Shown here: piece after piece, positions 26,658-34,336 of the stretch | How positions within the stretch are numbered: position 1 is the stretch's first letter | Layout of the letters: every line of letters begins with the position of its first letter | NCBI RefSeq assembly: GCF_030553055.1 | Contig: NZ_CP130713.1 | Coordinates: 7,254,001 to 7,318,000, forward strand | Reading direction: 5' to 3' | Length of the DNA stretch: 64,000 nucleotides | DNA from: Streptomyces sp. XD-27 | GTDB lineage: Bacteria > Actinomycetota > Actinomycetes > Streptomycetales > Streptomycetaceae | Made by a program: the position numbers and the translations under genes | The notes under the pieces: model-generated | Seen by the model: the letters and a program-made list of their open reading frames with translations, nothing else | Databases searched by the model: none | Told to the model about the DNA's origin: nothing

Positions 26658-27191
26658 TCAGTCGCCGGGCGGCACCTCGCGGTGGGCCTCGGCCAGCCCG
26701 AGGTACATCGCCGCGTTGAGCTTGATGTGCTCGCGCTCCTCCGCGGTCAGCTCCCGCCTGACCTTGGCGGGCACCCCGGCGACCAGCGAGCCGGGCGGGA
26801 CCTGCATCCCCTGCGGGACCAGCGCCTGAGCCGCCACCAGCGAGCCCGCCCCGATCCGGGCGCCGTTGAGGATCGTCGCGCCCATGCCGACGAGCACGTC
26901 GTCCTCGACCGTGCAGCCGTGCAGCACGGCGTTGTGCCCGACGGTCACCCGCGCGCCGACGCTGACCGGGAACCCGGGGTCCACGTGCACGGTGCAGTTG
27001 TCCTGGATGTTGCTGTCGGCCCCGAGCACGATCGGGCCGCAGTCCGCGCGCAGGACGGCGTGGTACCAGACGCTCGCGCCCGCGGCCAGCGTGACGTCGC
27101 CGAGCACGACCGAGGTCGGCGCGGTGAACGCCCCCGGATCGATCTTCGGCTCATGCCCGCCCACACCCGCGATCAACGCACTCATCGTCAC
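26658..27191 (-). CDS. Gamma-class carbonic anhydrase-like protein
   Basis: This 175-177 residue left-handed beta-helix protein is built of hexapeptide repeats (VTLAAGASVWYHAVLRADCG, ATILNGARIGAGSLVAAQAL). The three zinc-binding His of gamma carbonic anhydrases are present: one in NCTVHVDPG and two in VGHNAVLHGCT. GTG 27191 sits five bases after GAGGAG; ATG 27185 is the alternative. It interconverts CO2 and bicarbonate if active; some relatives (PaaY, CaiE) bind acyl-CoA instead. Confidence 0.88.
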   Translation of the reverse strand: MTMSALIAGVGGHEPKIDPGAFTAPTSVVLGDVTLAAGASVWYHAVLRADCGPIVLGADSNIQDNCTVHVDPGFPVSVGARVTVGHNAVLHGCTVEDDVLVGMGATILNGARIGAGSLVAAQALVPQGMQVPPGSLVAGVPAKVRRELTAEEREHIKLNAAMYLGLAEAHREVPPGD

Positions 27192-27345
27192 GCTCGCTCC
27201 TCGGTTCTCTCAAGGCCCAGCCACTCACATGTCGCGCCTGGGGGCACCGTAGGCGACCGGCCGGACCGCCGGGCACGGGTGCGGGCAAGATCACAGCTCC
27301 CGGACCGGCGCCGGAGGCGCCGCGCGGGGCCGATACGGTGGGCGG

Positions 27346-28131
27346 GTGCCGAAGAACCGGAACGTGTTCTCATCGCTCGCCGCCGCCCGGCGCCGGGCCG
27401 TCTCGCGCGCGGTGCACCGCGGCTGGCGGTGGGTGCGCGAGGCGGGCGCGGTGACCGCCCAGCGCCCCGGCCCGTACCGCTTCCGCCGCATCGGCACCGG
27501 CACCCGCCTGGCGTTCCCGCTGGGCACGGTGTTCGGCGAGGAGTGGATCGAGCTCGGTGAGCACTGCGTCATAGCCGAGCAGGTCACCCTCACCGCCGGG
27601 ATGATGCCCGGCGTCGACCTCGGCCCTGATCCGGTGCTGCGGCTGGCGGACGGCGTGGTCCTCGGGCGGGGCAGCCACGTGGTGGCCTCCCGGCCGGTCG
27701 TCATCGAACGCGACGTCTTCTGCGGCCCGTACGTCTACATCACCAGCGACAACCACAGTTACGACGACCCCGACCAGCCCGTCGGCAGGCAGTGGCCGCG
27801 CTGCGCGCCGGTGACGATCGGCGCGGGCAGCTGGCTCGGCGCCGGCGCCGTCGTCCTGCCCGGCGCACGGCTCGGCCGGAACGTGGTGGTCGCGGCGGGC
27901 GCCGTCGTACGGGGCCAGGTGCCCGACCACGCCGTGGTCGCGGGCGCGCCCGCGAAGATCGTGCGGCGCTGGGACCCGGGGACGGGCTGGCAGCCGCCTC
28001 TGCGCACCCCGCCGCCCGTGCCCGTACCGGTGGGCATGACCGCCGACGAACTGCTGGCCCTGGCCGCCCTGGAGGACCCGGCGGCGGGTGAGCCGGAGCC
28101 CCGGCCGGCGGCGGCCCCGGACACCGCCTAG
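27346..28131 (+). CDS. Hexapeptide-repeat acyltransferase
   Basis: This 261-residue protein has a left-handed beta-helix of the LbetaH/maltose-acetyltransferase type: HCVIAEQVTLTAGMMPGVDL, VVIERDVFCGPYVYITSDNH (catalytic-type His in NHSYDDP) and VTIGAGSWLGAGAVVLPGAR. The first 45 residues are basic and may contact membrane or nucleic acid. The tail is Pro/Ala-rich. The acceptor is unknown, possibly an envelope sugar or lipid. Confidence 0.85.
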   Translation: MPKNRNVFSSLAAARRRAVSRAVHRGWRWVREAGAVTAQRPGPYRFRRIGTGTRLAFPLGTVFGEEWIELGEHCVIAEQVTLTAGMMPGVDLGPDPVLRLADGVVLGRGSHVVASRPVVIERDVFCGPYVYITSDNHSYDDPDQPVGRQWPRCAPVTIGAGSWLGAGAVVLPGARLGRNVVVAAGAVVRGQVPDHAVVAGAPAKIVRRWDPGTGWQPPLRTPPPVPVPVGMTADELLALAALEDPAAGEPEPRPAAAPDTA

Positions 28132-28230
28132 CCCGCGGAGGCCCGCTCCACCGCGCCGGCGGGCGAGCCCGCCTCCCGCCCGCCGAGACGGCGCCGCGAC
28201 CGCCCCGGAGCTGCTGTTACCTTGGCGACC

Positions 28231-28785
28231 ATGAGGACACCGATGGATGCCTTCGACGATGTCCGGCCCGCGATCGAGTGCCTGGATCTGCTGACCGAGC
28301 CCGTCGCCGCCGCGCTGCGCGCCTGGAGCGGGCCGGTGCCGGTGGACCAGCTGTCCTACGTGGACACCGACCCCGAGAAGGCGGACACGGCCGTCCTCGT
28401 GGAGAACTACGGCTCCTGGCTGCTGGAGCAGTCCGCCAACTGCGTCGTCGTCGCGGGCAAGCGCGGTGGCGAGTCGACCCTCGCCGCGTGCCTGGTCCTC
28501 GCGCACACCCGGGCGGACGTCAACGGCGTCGTCCGCCGCCATCTCGGGGCGCGCAAGGCCTCGTTCGCGCCGATGGACACCGCCATCGGCGCGACCGGCA
28601 TGGAGTTCGGCGGCATCACCCCGATCGGCCTGCCCGCCGACTGGCCGCTGCTGGTCGACGCCGCCGTCGCCGACGCTCCGTACGCGCTCATCGGCAGCGG
28701 CAGCCGCCGGGGCAAGCTGATCGTGCCGGGCAAGGCTCTGGCCGGGCTCCCCGGCGCCACCGTGCTGGAGGGGCTGGCCGTCTGA
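28231..28785 (+). CDS. YbaK/EbsC-family aminoacyl-tRNA deacylase-like protein
   Basis: This 184-residue protein has the YbaK/ProX editing fold: ESTLAACLVLAHTRADVNGV, then RRHLGARKASFAPMDTAI and TGMEFGGITPIGLPADWPLL with the Gly-rich GGITP loop. Family members hydrolyse mischarged aminoacyl-tRNA in trans. The usual substrate-site Lys is represented by the Lys in ARKASF. The start at ATG 28231 is chosen; ATG 28243 is also possible. It is transcribed alone. Confidence 0.85.
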   Translation: MRTPMDAFDDVRPAIECLDLLTEPVAAALRAWSGPVPVDQLSYVDTDPEKADTAVLVENYGSWLLEQSANCVVVAGKRGGESTLAACLVLAHTRADVNGVVRRHLGARKASFAPMDTAIGATGMEFGGITPIGLPADWPLLVDAAVADAPYALIGSGSRRGKLIVPGKALAGLPGATVLEGLAV

Positions 28786-28807
28786 CGGCGCCCCGGGAGC
28801 CCCGCAC

Positions 28808-29290
28808 TCAGCGCTCGGACAGGTCCAGCGACAGCGCGATGGAGTGCTCGGCGAACCCCAGGCCCCGGTACAGCGCCTCCGCGTCCGGGGTCGCGTGCAG
28901 ATCGACCCGGGTGACGCCCCGCGTCGCGAACCAGTCCAGCAGGGCCTCGGTCGTCGCGCGGGCATACCCCCGGCCCCGGTACCGGGGGTCGGTGCACACG
29001 GTGAAGACGAACCCGAAGCGCCCGGTGGGATGGCCGGGCGCGGGCAGCCGCTCCTCCACCCGCCCCACCGCGCAGGCGGCGAGGTGACGACCCCCGTCGG
29101 CCGCCTCGCCGTCCACCACGAACGCGCCCAGCACCGGCGCGTCCTCGGCCAGCTGCCGCGCCGCCGTCCGCCGCGCCGTCTCCTCCCACGGACCTGGTTC
29201 GTCGCGCCCGCTCATGTCCGCGAACATCAGCCTGCGCAGGCGCACCAGTTCCACGGCGTCGTCGGGGCCTGCGGCACGTATCGTGATCAT
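28808..29290 (-). CDS. GNAT-family N-acetyltransferase
   Basis: This 160-residue protein is a single GNAT domain. The acetyl-CoA pyrophosphate loop is YRGRGYARATTEALLDW (R/Q-x-x-G-x-A type) preceded by strand FGFVFTVCTDPR, with the C-terminal strand LYRGLGFAEHSIAL. The substrate is unknown. ATG 29290 agrees with family length. It is convergent with the YbaK gene. Confidence 0.85.
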   Translation of the reverse strand: MITIRAAGPDDAVELVRLRRLMFADMSGRDEPGPWEETARRTAARQLAEDAPVLGAFVVDGEAADGGRHLAACAVGRVEERLPAPGHPTGRFGFVFTVCTDPRYRGRGYARATTEALLDWFATRGVTRVDLHATPDAEALYRGLGFAEHSIALSLDLSER

Positions 29291-29346
29291 GGACGGACGC
29301 TAGCGCAGACTTCCGCTCGGCGGGTATCCACTCACCGGGCCTCCGC

Positions 29347-29754
29347 TCAGCCGAGGCGGGGTATCTCGATCGCCGGGCAGCGGTCCATCACCATGTCCAG
29401 GCCCGCCGCGCGGGTGCGGTGCCACGCCTCCTCGTCCACCACGCCGAGCTGGAACCAGACCGCCTTGGCCCCGACGGCGACCGCCTCGTCGGCGATGCCT
29501 CCGGCGAGGTCGCTGTTGACGAAGACGTCCACCACGTCGATCTCGAAGGGCACCTCGGACAGGGAGGCGTATCCCTTCTCCCCGTGCACCGTCTCTGCCT
29601 TCGGGTGCACGGGCACGATCCGCTTGCCGTAGCGCTGGAGGACCTCCGCCACGCCGTACGCCGCGCGCCGCTGGTTGGCGGACAGGCCCACGACCGCCCA
29701 CGTGTCGCCGAGTTCCGTGAGGATCTTGCGAACCGTCGCTGGATCGCCGTACAT
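29347..29754 (-). CDS. CoA-binding protein (YccU-like)
   Basis: This 135-residue Rossmann-fold protein of the CoA_binding_2 type has DTWAVVGLSANQRRAAYGVA (nucleotide loop), RIVPVHPKAETVHGEKGYAS and IDVVDVFVNSDLAGGIADEA. It resembles the N-terminal domain of acyl-CoA synthetases without a catalytic part. ATG 29754 follows AGGGAGGCAGGG. The function is unknown; proteins of this kind bind CoA or acyl-CoA. Confidence 0.87.
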   Translation of the reverse strand: MYGDPATVRKILTELGDTWAVVGLSANQRRAAYGVAEVLQRYGKRIVPVHPKAETVHGEKGYASLSEVPFEIDVVDVFVNSDLAGGIADEAVAVGAKAVWFQLGVVDEEAWHRTRAAGLDMVMDRCPAIEIPRLG

Positions 29755-29923
29755 GCCCTGCCTCCCTGGGGGACGAAAACCGGTCGTGCTGGGCACAACC
29801 GCGTGCCCGTCCCCAAGATTCCCCGCGCGGGGGCCCAACGGCCACGGGTGCGCCTTCCGGATGCGTCGGTCCTGAGCCGGTGCTTCGCTGATGACCAGCA
29901 CCACCCGACACCAGGGAGCGATC

Positions 29924-30115
29924 ATGGGCGACGCAGGCGAGTCCCGCGGCAGGGCCAAGCAGCTGCGGGAGAAGGCCCGGGAGACGAAGCAGGCCGCGGA
30001 GCGCGCGAAGGACCCCGCGGAGCGCAAGCGGCTCCAGGAGGAGGCCCGCCGGTTGGAGAGCCAGAGCGAGCAGGAGAGCGGCATGGCGGCAGGGGACATC
30101 TACCCCCGGGAGTGA
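29924..30115 (+). CDS. Small highly charged helical protein (DUF6381-like)
   Basis: This 63-residue protein starts at ATG 29924 behind CAGGGAGCG. It is almost entirely alpha-helical and charged (KQLREKARETKQAAERAKD, RKRLQEEARRLESQSEQESG) with a conserved-looking end GDIYPRE. Similar short proteins occur widely in Streptomyces; DUF6381 is named from memory. The function is unknown. It faces the P450 gene, ending 9 bp from its stop. Confidence 0.75.
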   Translation: MGDAGESRGRAKQLREKARETKQAAERAKDPAERKRLQEEARRLESQSEQESGMAAGDIYPRE

Positions 30116-30124
30116 GGCGGCGGA

Positions 30125-31528
30125 TCACCCCGCGGCGGTCGGCGCGGGCTCGGCAGCAGTCGGTGCGTCCTCGGCGACGGTCGGCGCGGGCTCGGCGCGC
30201 AGGCGCAGCGCCGTGTGGTCGACCGTGCACGGAAGCCGCCGGTACGCGGCCAGACCCGGTGTCAGCGGCCGGTACCCGGTCTCCTCCAGGAGCGCGGCGA
30301 GCAGCGTGACGGCGGTGAACAGCACCAGGTTCCGGCCCGGGCACTCGGCGGGCCCGGCGGTGAACGGCACCACCCCCGGCCCGGGATCGGCGTCGCCGTC
30401 GAGCCACCGCTCGGGCATGAAGAGGTCCGGGTGCGGCAGGTGCTCCGGGTCCCGGTGGAAGAACGTACTCACCGTCACCGTGGTGACTCCCGGCGGAATC
30501 GTCCCGCCGTGCCAGGGCGTCGAGTCCGTGGTCTCGCGCAGGATCACCGGCGTCGTGGGCCACAGCCGCAGCGTCTCCAGGAAGCAGGCCCGCAGGCGCG
30601 GCGTACCGTTCGGGTCCGCGGTCCGGCTCGCGCCGCGCCGCGCGAGCTCCTCGCGCACCTGGTCCGCCTGGTCCGGCTGAGCGGCGAGCACGGCCAGGGT
30701 GGTGAAAGTGGTCATGGCGACGGCGTCGTAGGCGAACAGCCAGTGCGGGACCTGCCCCTCGGGCTCGGTCCGCGCGGTACGGGGCGCCTGCCGCAGCAGC
30801 GACGCGAGGCTGCCCGGCTCGGCGCGCTCCAGGTGTGCGCGCAGCCGCTGGGTGAATCGTTCCCGTAGTCGGTGCCGCGGGCGGCGCAGGTAGGACCAGT
30901 TGGCGTCGGCGCGCAGCGCGCGCAGCAGCTCGGTGAGCCGCTGGTCGTCCCGGGCTCCGTCCCCCAGCACGATCCGCCGGACGACGCGGTCGGCGGCCGG
31001 GGCGAACGCGTCCCAGGTCAGCAGGGCGCTGCCGCGGGCGGTCGCCGCCAGTTCCGCGGCCTCCTCGCGGATCCGCCCGGCCATGGCGTCCGCGAGCCGG
31101 TGCACCGGACGCGCGGTGTCCAGCACGGCCTCGTTGAACCGTCTGCGGTCGTCCCGGTCCGGCAGCGGCGAGATCAGGACTCCGTCGGGCTGGAAGTGCG
31201 CCAGCGCGGCGCGCTTCTCGCGGCCGGCGGGCGTGAACGGCCGGGGCGTGGCGGACAGCACCGCCCGCACGTCCCCCGGTGACAGCAGCAGCAGGATCCG
31301 GCGGCCCATCAGATCGACCGACAGGGGCGCGTCGCCGTACCGCCCGCGCAGCTCACCCATGAGGTCGCAGGCTTTGCGGTTGGTGTCCCACCGGTCGGCA
31401 AGCGCGAGCATCCGCGGCCGCCTGAGGACAGCCCCCTGCGCGATGAGCGGCGCCATCACCACGGCCGCCACACGGGCCCGGTCCCGGGGCGACGCCAGGC
31501 GGATCGCGGCGGTGCTCGAACGCTCCAC
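30125..31528 (-). CDS. Cytochrome P450 with atypical heme loop
   Basis: The 467-residue P450 starts at GTG 31528. The K-helix ExxR is clear (CFLETLRLWPTTPVILRET), as is the PERF-like segment DLFMPERWL. The heme loop reads VVPFTAGPAECPGRNLVLF: the Cys ligand is present, but Ala stands where most P450s have Arg or His before it. The I-helix region (YDAVAMTTFTTLAVLAAQ) lacks the usual acid-Thr pair. No redox partner lies adjacent. The C-terminus ends in Ala-Pro-Thr repeats (AEPAPTVAEDAPTAAEPAP). The substrate is unknown, and unusual oxygen-activation chemistry or peroxide use is conceivable. Confidence 0.88.
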   Translation of the reverse strand: MERSSTAAIRLASPRDRARVAAVVMAPLIAQGAVLRRPRMLALADRWDTNRKACDLMGELRGRYGDAPLSVDLMGRRILLLLSPGDVRAVLSATPRPFTPAGREKRAALAHFQPDGVLISPLPDRDDRRRFNEAVLDTARPVHRLADAMAGRIREEAAELAATARGSALLTWDAFAPAADRVVRRIVLGDGARDDQRLTELLRALRADANWSYLRRPRHRLRERFTQRLRAHLERAEPGSLASLLRQAPRTARTEPEGQVPHWLFAYDAVAMTTFTTLAVLAAQPDQADQVREELARRGASRTADPNGTPRLRACFLETLRLWPTTPVILRETTDSTPWHGGTIPPGVTTVTVSTFFHRDPEHLPHPDLFMPERWLDGDADPGPGVVPFTAGPAECPGRNLVLFTAVTLLAALLEETGYRPLTPGLAAYRRLPCTVDHTALRLRAEPAPTVAEDAPTAAEPAPTAAG

Positions 31529-31709
31529 GGGCGCGTGCCCCTTCCGCCGTCGTCCGCCGTCCCCGACCGAGCCAGGCGCCTCGGCGCCTGCTTGATCGAC
31601 GACCGGGCCAGACGCCCCGTGCGCCTGCTTGATCGACGGCTACCCGGCCCCGTACCGCGCGTACCGCCGCGGGACACCCCTCACCCGAAAGGCCCGCGCC
31701 GGGCCCGCG

Positions 31710-31829
31710 TCAGTGGGCGGGGCGTGAGGCGCCCCCGAAGAGCCGGGCGAGTGCCCGGAACGGCAGGGTGACGACGGTCGCGATCGCGTGGCCGATGGCG
31801 CGGAGCACATCGGCGATGGCGCTGAACAT
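31710..31829 (-). CDS. 39-residue amphipathic peptide
   Basis: ATG 31829 has a strong GAGGAGG ribosome site five bases away. The frame encodes MFSAIADVLRAIGHAIATVV followed by TLPFRALARLFGGASRPAH. The first half is a hydrophobic helix and the second carries three Arg, so it looks membrane-associated. Peptides with the LPFRALARLFGGAS tail seem, from memory, to recur in Streptomyces. It lies between the P450 and the divergent YigZ gene. The function is unknown. Confidence 0.6.
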   Translation of the reverse strand: MFSAIADVLRAIGHAIATVVTLPFRALARLFGGASRPAH

Positions 31830-31906
31830 GGCCACCTCCTCGCTGGGAATACCACCCCCATCCTCCTCCCTCGGATCTCGCTTCGGGGGCCGCGTAGGGT
31901 GGGGTG

Positions 31907-32533
31907 ATGCAGGAGCGGTACCGGACCGTCGCGCGCGAAGGCGTGCACGAGGTCGAGATCAGCAAGTCGCGCTTCATCTGCGCGCTCGCCCCCGCCGCCA
32001 CGGAGCGGGAGGCGCAGGACTTCGTCCGCCGTGTCCGTGCCGAGCACCCGACCGCGACCCACAACTGCTTCGCCTACGTGATCGGCGCCGACGGCGGCGT
32101 CCAGAAGGCGAGCGACGACGGAGAGCCGGGTGGTACGGCGGGTGTGCCCATGCTCCAGATGCTGGTGCGCCGCGAGATGCGGTACGTCGTGGCCGTCGTC
32201 ACCCGGTACTTCGGCGGGGTCAAGCTCGGCGCGGGGGGTCTCATCCGCGCCTACGGCGGCGCGGTCGGCGAGGCGCTCGACGCCCTGGGCACGGTAACCC
32301 GGCAGCGCTTCCGGCTGGCGACCGTCACCGTGGACCACCAGCGGGCCGGGAAGGTCGAGAACGATCTGCGGGCGACCGGCCGGGCCGTGCGCGACGTGCG
32401 GTACGCCGAGACCGTCACGATCGAGATCGGGCTGCCGGAGGCCGACATCGAGGCGTTCGGGGCATGGCTGGCGGACGCCACCGCGGGCACGGCGACGCTG
32501 GAGGTGGGCGGCGAGGCGTACGGCGACGCCTGA
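31907..32533 (+). CDS. YigZ/IMPACT-family protein
   Basis: This 208-residue protein has the UPF0029 (Impact N-terminal) domain: EISKSRFICALAPAATEREA, HPTATHNCFAYVIG, SDDGEPGGTAGVPMLQMLVR and VVTRYFGGVKLGAGGLIRAY, all family hallmarks, followed by a small ferredoxin-like DUF1949 C-terminal domain. The cellular role is poorly defined; relatives bind ribosome-associated regulators or nucleic acid. ATG 31907 fits the family N-terminus. Confidence 0.93.
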   Translation: MQERYRTVAREGVHEVEISKSRFICALAPAATEREAQDFVRRVRAEHPTATHNCFAYVIGADGGVQKASDDGEPGGTAGVPMLQMLVRREMRYVVAVVTRYFGGVKLGAGGLIRAYGGAVGEALDALGTVTRQRFRLATVTVDHQRAGKVENDLRATGRAVRDVRYAETVTIEIGLPEADIEAFGAWLADATAGTATLEVGGEAYGDA

Positions 32534-32557
32534 CCGCCTGACCGCCGGGCGCCGGAT

Positions 32558-32597
32558 CAGCCGAGCCGCTTGTACCGGCTCAGCCGAGCCGCTTGTA
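32558..32597. repeat. 22-bp tandem duplication at a gene 3' end
   Basis: TCAGCCGAGCCGCTTGTA occurs at 32558 and again at 32580. The second copy is the coding end (YKRLG-stop) of the acetyltransferase on the minus strand and the first is a downstream duplicate. Confidence 0.8.
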
Positions 32598-33098
32598 GAA
32601 GAAACTGCAGTCGCGGAGTGAACCCGCGGGCTCGGCCGCGTAGTCGGGGACGATGCCGTACCGGGTCCAGCCCGTGGAGCGGTACAGCCCCTCCGCGGTG
32701 GTGCCGGACTCGGTGTCGAGCAGCAGCAGGGTGATGCCAGCCCGGGCGGCTGCCTGTTCGGCGGTGGTGAGGAGCGCGCGGCCCAGCCCCTGGCCGCGGG
32801 CGTCGCGGTGCACCATGAGTTTGACTATCTCGGCCCGGTGCCGGCCTGCGGGCTTGGGCTCCAGGGCGAGGCTGACCGTACCGGCTATGCCGTCGGGCCC
32901 CTGGGCGGCCCACACCATGAGGCTGCCGTCGGCCACGGCGGGCTGCCGGGTGCGCCACCAGGCCGCTGCCGCCTCCTGGTGGAACGGGGCGAGGAAGCCG
33001 AGGGAGGAGCCGTCGTCCACGGCGTCGACGAGGAGGTCGGCCAGGCTCTTGAGGCTGTCGCGGAAGTCGTCGGCGGACAGGCGGGTGATCGTGCGCAC
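32580..33098 (-). CDS. GNAT-family N-acetyltransferase
   Basis: This 172-residue GNAT protein starts at GTG 33098 behind AAGGAACC. The core is MVWAAQGPDGIAGTVSLALE, KLMVHRDARGQGLGRALLTT (acetyl-CoA loop) and LLLLDTESGTTAEGLYRSTG, then the C-terminal strand. It follows the XRE-cupin regulator on the same strand with a 50-bp gap, so the two form a likely operon. The regulator may sense the acetylated or acceptor compound. Confidence 0.88.
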   Translation of the reverse strand: MRTITRLSADDFRDSLKSLADLLVDAVDDGSSLGFLAPFHQEAAAAWWRTRQPAVADGSLMVWAAQGPDGIAGTVSLALEPKPAGRHRAEIVKLMVHRDARGQGLGRALLTTAEQAAARAGITLLLLDTESGTTAEGLYRSTGWTRYGIVPDYAAEPAGSLRDCSFFYKRLG

Positions 33099-33148
33099 AG
33101 CGGGGTTCCTTCGGTATGGGTGGGATGTGAGGGGAGCGGCGGCCCGGC

Positions 33149-33709
33149 TCACGGCAGGACGAGCACCAGCGCGTAACGGACCGGGTCGGGCCCCGGGCAG
33201 CGGAACCGCGACCGGTCCCACAACCGGAAGCGCAGGCAGTCCCCGGCCCGTATCAGGTGCGCGGCGCCGCCCGCGGTGACCTCCAGCGCGCCCTCCAGCA
33301 CCCAGATGTGCTGCTCCAGGCCGGGCACGGGCGGCCCGTCGTACGAGATGTCCGCACCCGGCCGCAGGACGCCCTCGACGATCTCGCCGCGCAGGCCGGG
33401 ATGGGGCGGGGACACCGACCGGCGGGTGAAGCCCGAGGCCTCGTCCTGCCACACCGTCTGCCGGTCGGCCCGGACCAGCTGCGGCGGCTCCGACTCGACC
33501 TCGGCCAGCAACTGCGACATCGTCCGCTCGTACGCCACGCACAGCCTGCCCAGCAGCGCCGCCGTCGGGCTGATCTCGGCCCGCTCCAGCCGCGACAGCG
33601 TCGAACGGCTCACGTCGGCGCGCCGCGCGACCTCCTCGAGCGACCAGCCGCGCTCCGCCCGCAGCTCCGCCAACCGCGCCGCCAGGCGGGCCTCGATGTC
33701 TTCTCCCAT
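33149..33709 (-). CDS. XRE-family regulator with C-terminal cupin
   Basis: This 186-residue protein has an N-terminal helix-turn-helix (residues 8-62: SLEEVARRADVSRSTLSRLE) and a C-terminal cupin_2 beta-barrel (residues about 110-180: HIWVLEGALEVTAGGAAHLI, GDCLRFRLWDRSRFRC). The architecture matches small-molecule-sensing repressors. A near-perfect dyad overlaps its start codon, so autorepression is likely. The GNAT gene follows and a VOC gene is divergent; all three could form one regulon. Confidence 0.9.
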   Translation of the reverse strand: MGEDIEARLAARLAELRAERGWSLEEVARRADVSRSTLSRLERAEISPTAALLGRLCVAYERTMSQLLAEVESEPPQLVRADRQTVWQDEASGFTRRSVSPPHPGLRGEIVEGVLRPGADISYDGPPVPGLEQHIWVLEGALEVTAGGAAHLIRAGDCLRFRLWDRSRFRCPGPDPVRYALVLVLP

Positions 33710-33735
33710 ATCCAGGATGTTATCCCGGATATGGG
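33705..33735. promoter_or_regulatory. Operator-like dyad over the start of the XRE-cupin gene
   Basis: CCCATATCCAGGA and TCCCGGATATGGG form a 13-bp inverted repeat with one mismatch around a 5-bp centre. It overlaps the regulator's start codon (33707-33709) and faces the divergent VOC gene. It is the obvious candidate binding site for the XRE protein. Confidence 0.6.
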
Positions 33736-33836
33736 AAGCAGGGAAGGGGGTGAGTGTCTAGGTCAGCCACTGTCCTCAACCGGTCATAGCGTGGCCGCAT
33801 CACCCACTCCCCTTGAGAACAGGACTGACGACCGCG

Positions 33837-34208
33837 ATGACCAGCACCACCGCCCCGACAGCCAAGATCAAGTGCGCGGCCTTCTGGGGACACGACGGCA
33901 AGGCGCTCGCGGACTTCTACGCCGCCGCCCTGGGCTGGAAGGTCACCCAGACCTTCGGCGACAGCGCGGCGATGATCAGCGACGGCACGACCACCTACGT
34001 CTTCTACACCGCCAAGAGCTTCACCGCGCCCAACTGGCCCGAGGACGAACTCGTCTTCCACCTGGACCTGGCCTTCGACGACGTCGCGGCCGCCGAGGAG
34101 CGCCTGCTCGCGCTCGGCGCCACCAAGCCGGACCACCAGCCCGGCGGCAAGCACTGGACGGTGCTGCTGGACCCCTCCGGGCAGCCCTTCTGCATCAGCG
34201 CCGCCTGA
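33837..34208 (+). CDS. VOC-family protein
   Basis: This 123-residue glyoxalase-fold protein has first module AFWGHDGKALADFYAAALGW and second module FHLDLAFDDVAAAEERLLAL, ending HWTVLLDPSGQPFCISA. ATG 33837 has GGAC-type purines upstream. It is divergent from the XRE-cupin gene and probably under the dyad between them. The substrate is unknown. Confidence 0.87.
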   Translation: MTSTTAPTAKIKCAAFWGHDGKALADFYAAALGWKVTQTFGDSAAMISDGTTTYVFYTAKSFTAPNWPEDELVFHLDLAFDDVAAAEERLLALGATKPDHQPGGKHWTVLLDPSGQPFCISAA

Positions 34209-34336
34209 CCGACCCCGTCCGTTCCCGCCGCCCCCGCTGACCGAAAAAGGAGGCCGGCGCCCGAGCGGGCCGTCGGGGGCATTACCGTGTCCCGGGCGGT
34301 CGGAGGAAGGGAACAGATGCGGGTCGGAGCGGCGCG

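Noticed and set aside
30125..31528. P450 as the edge of a secondary-metabolite cluster
   Set aside because: Its neighbours are single housekeeping-type genes; no synthase, carrier protein or tailoring set is nearby.
31582..31638. Direct repeat GCGCCTGCTTGATCGACG upstream of the P450
   Set aside because: Two copies only, 37 bp apart, with no associated structure; likely a local duplication.
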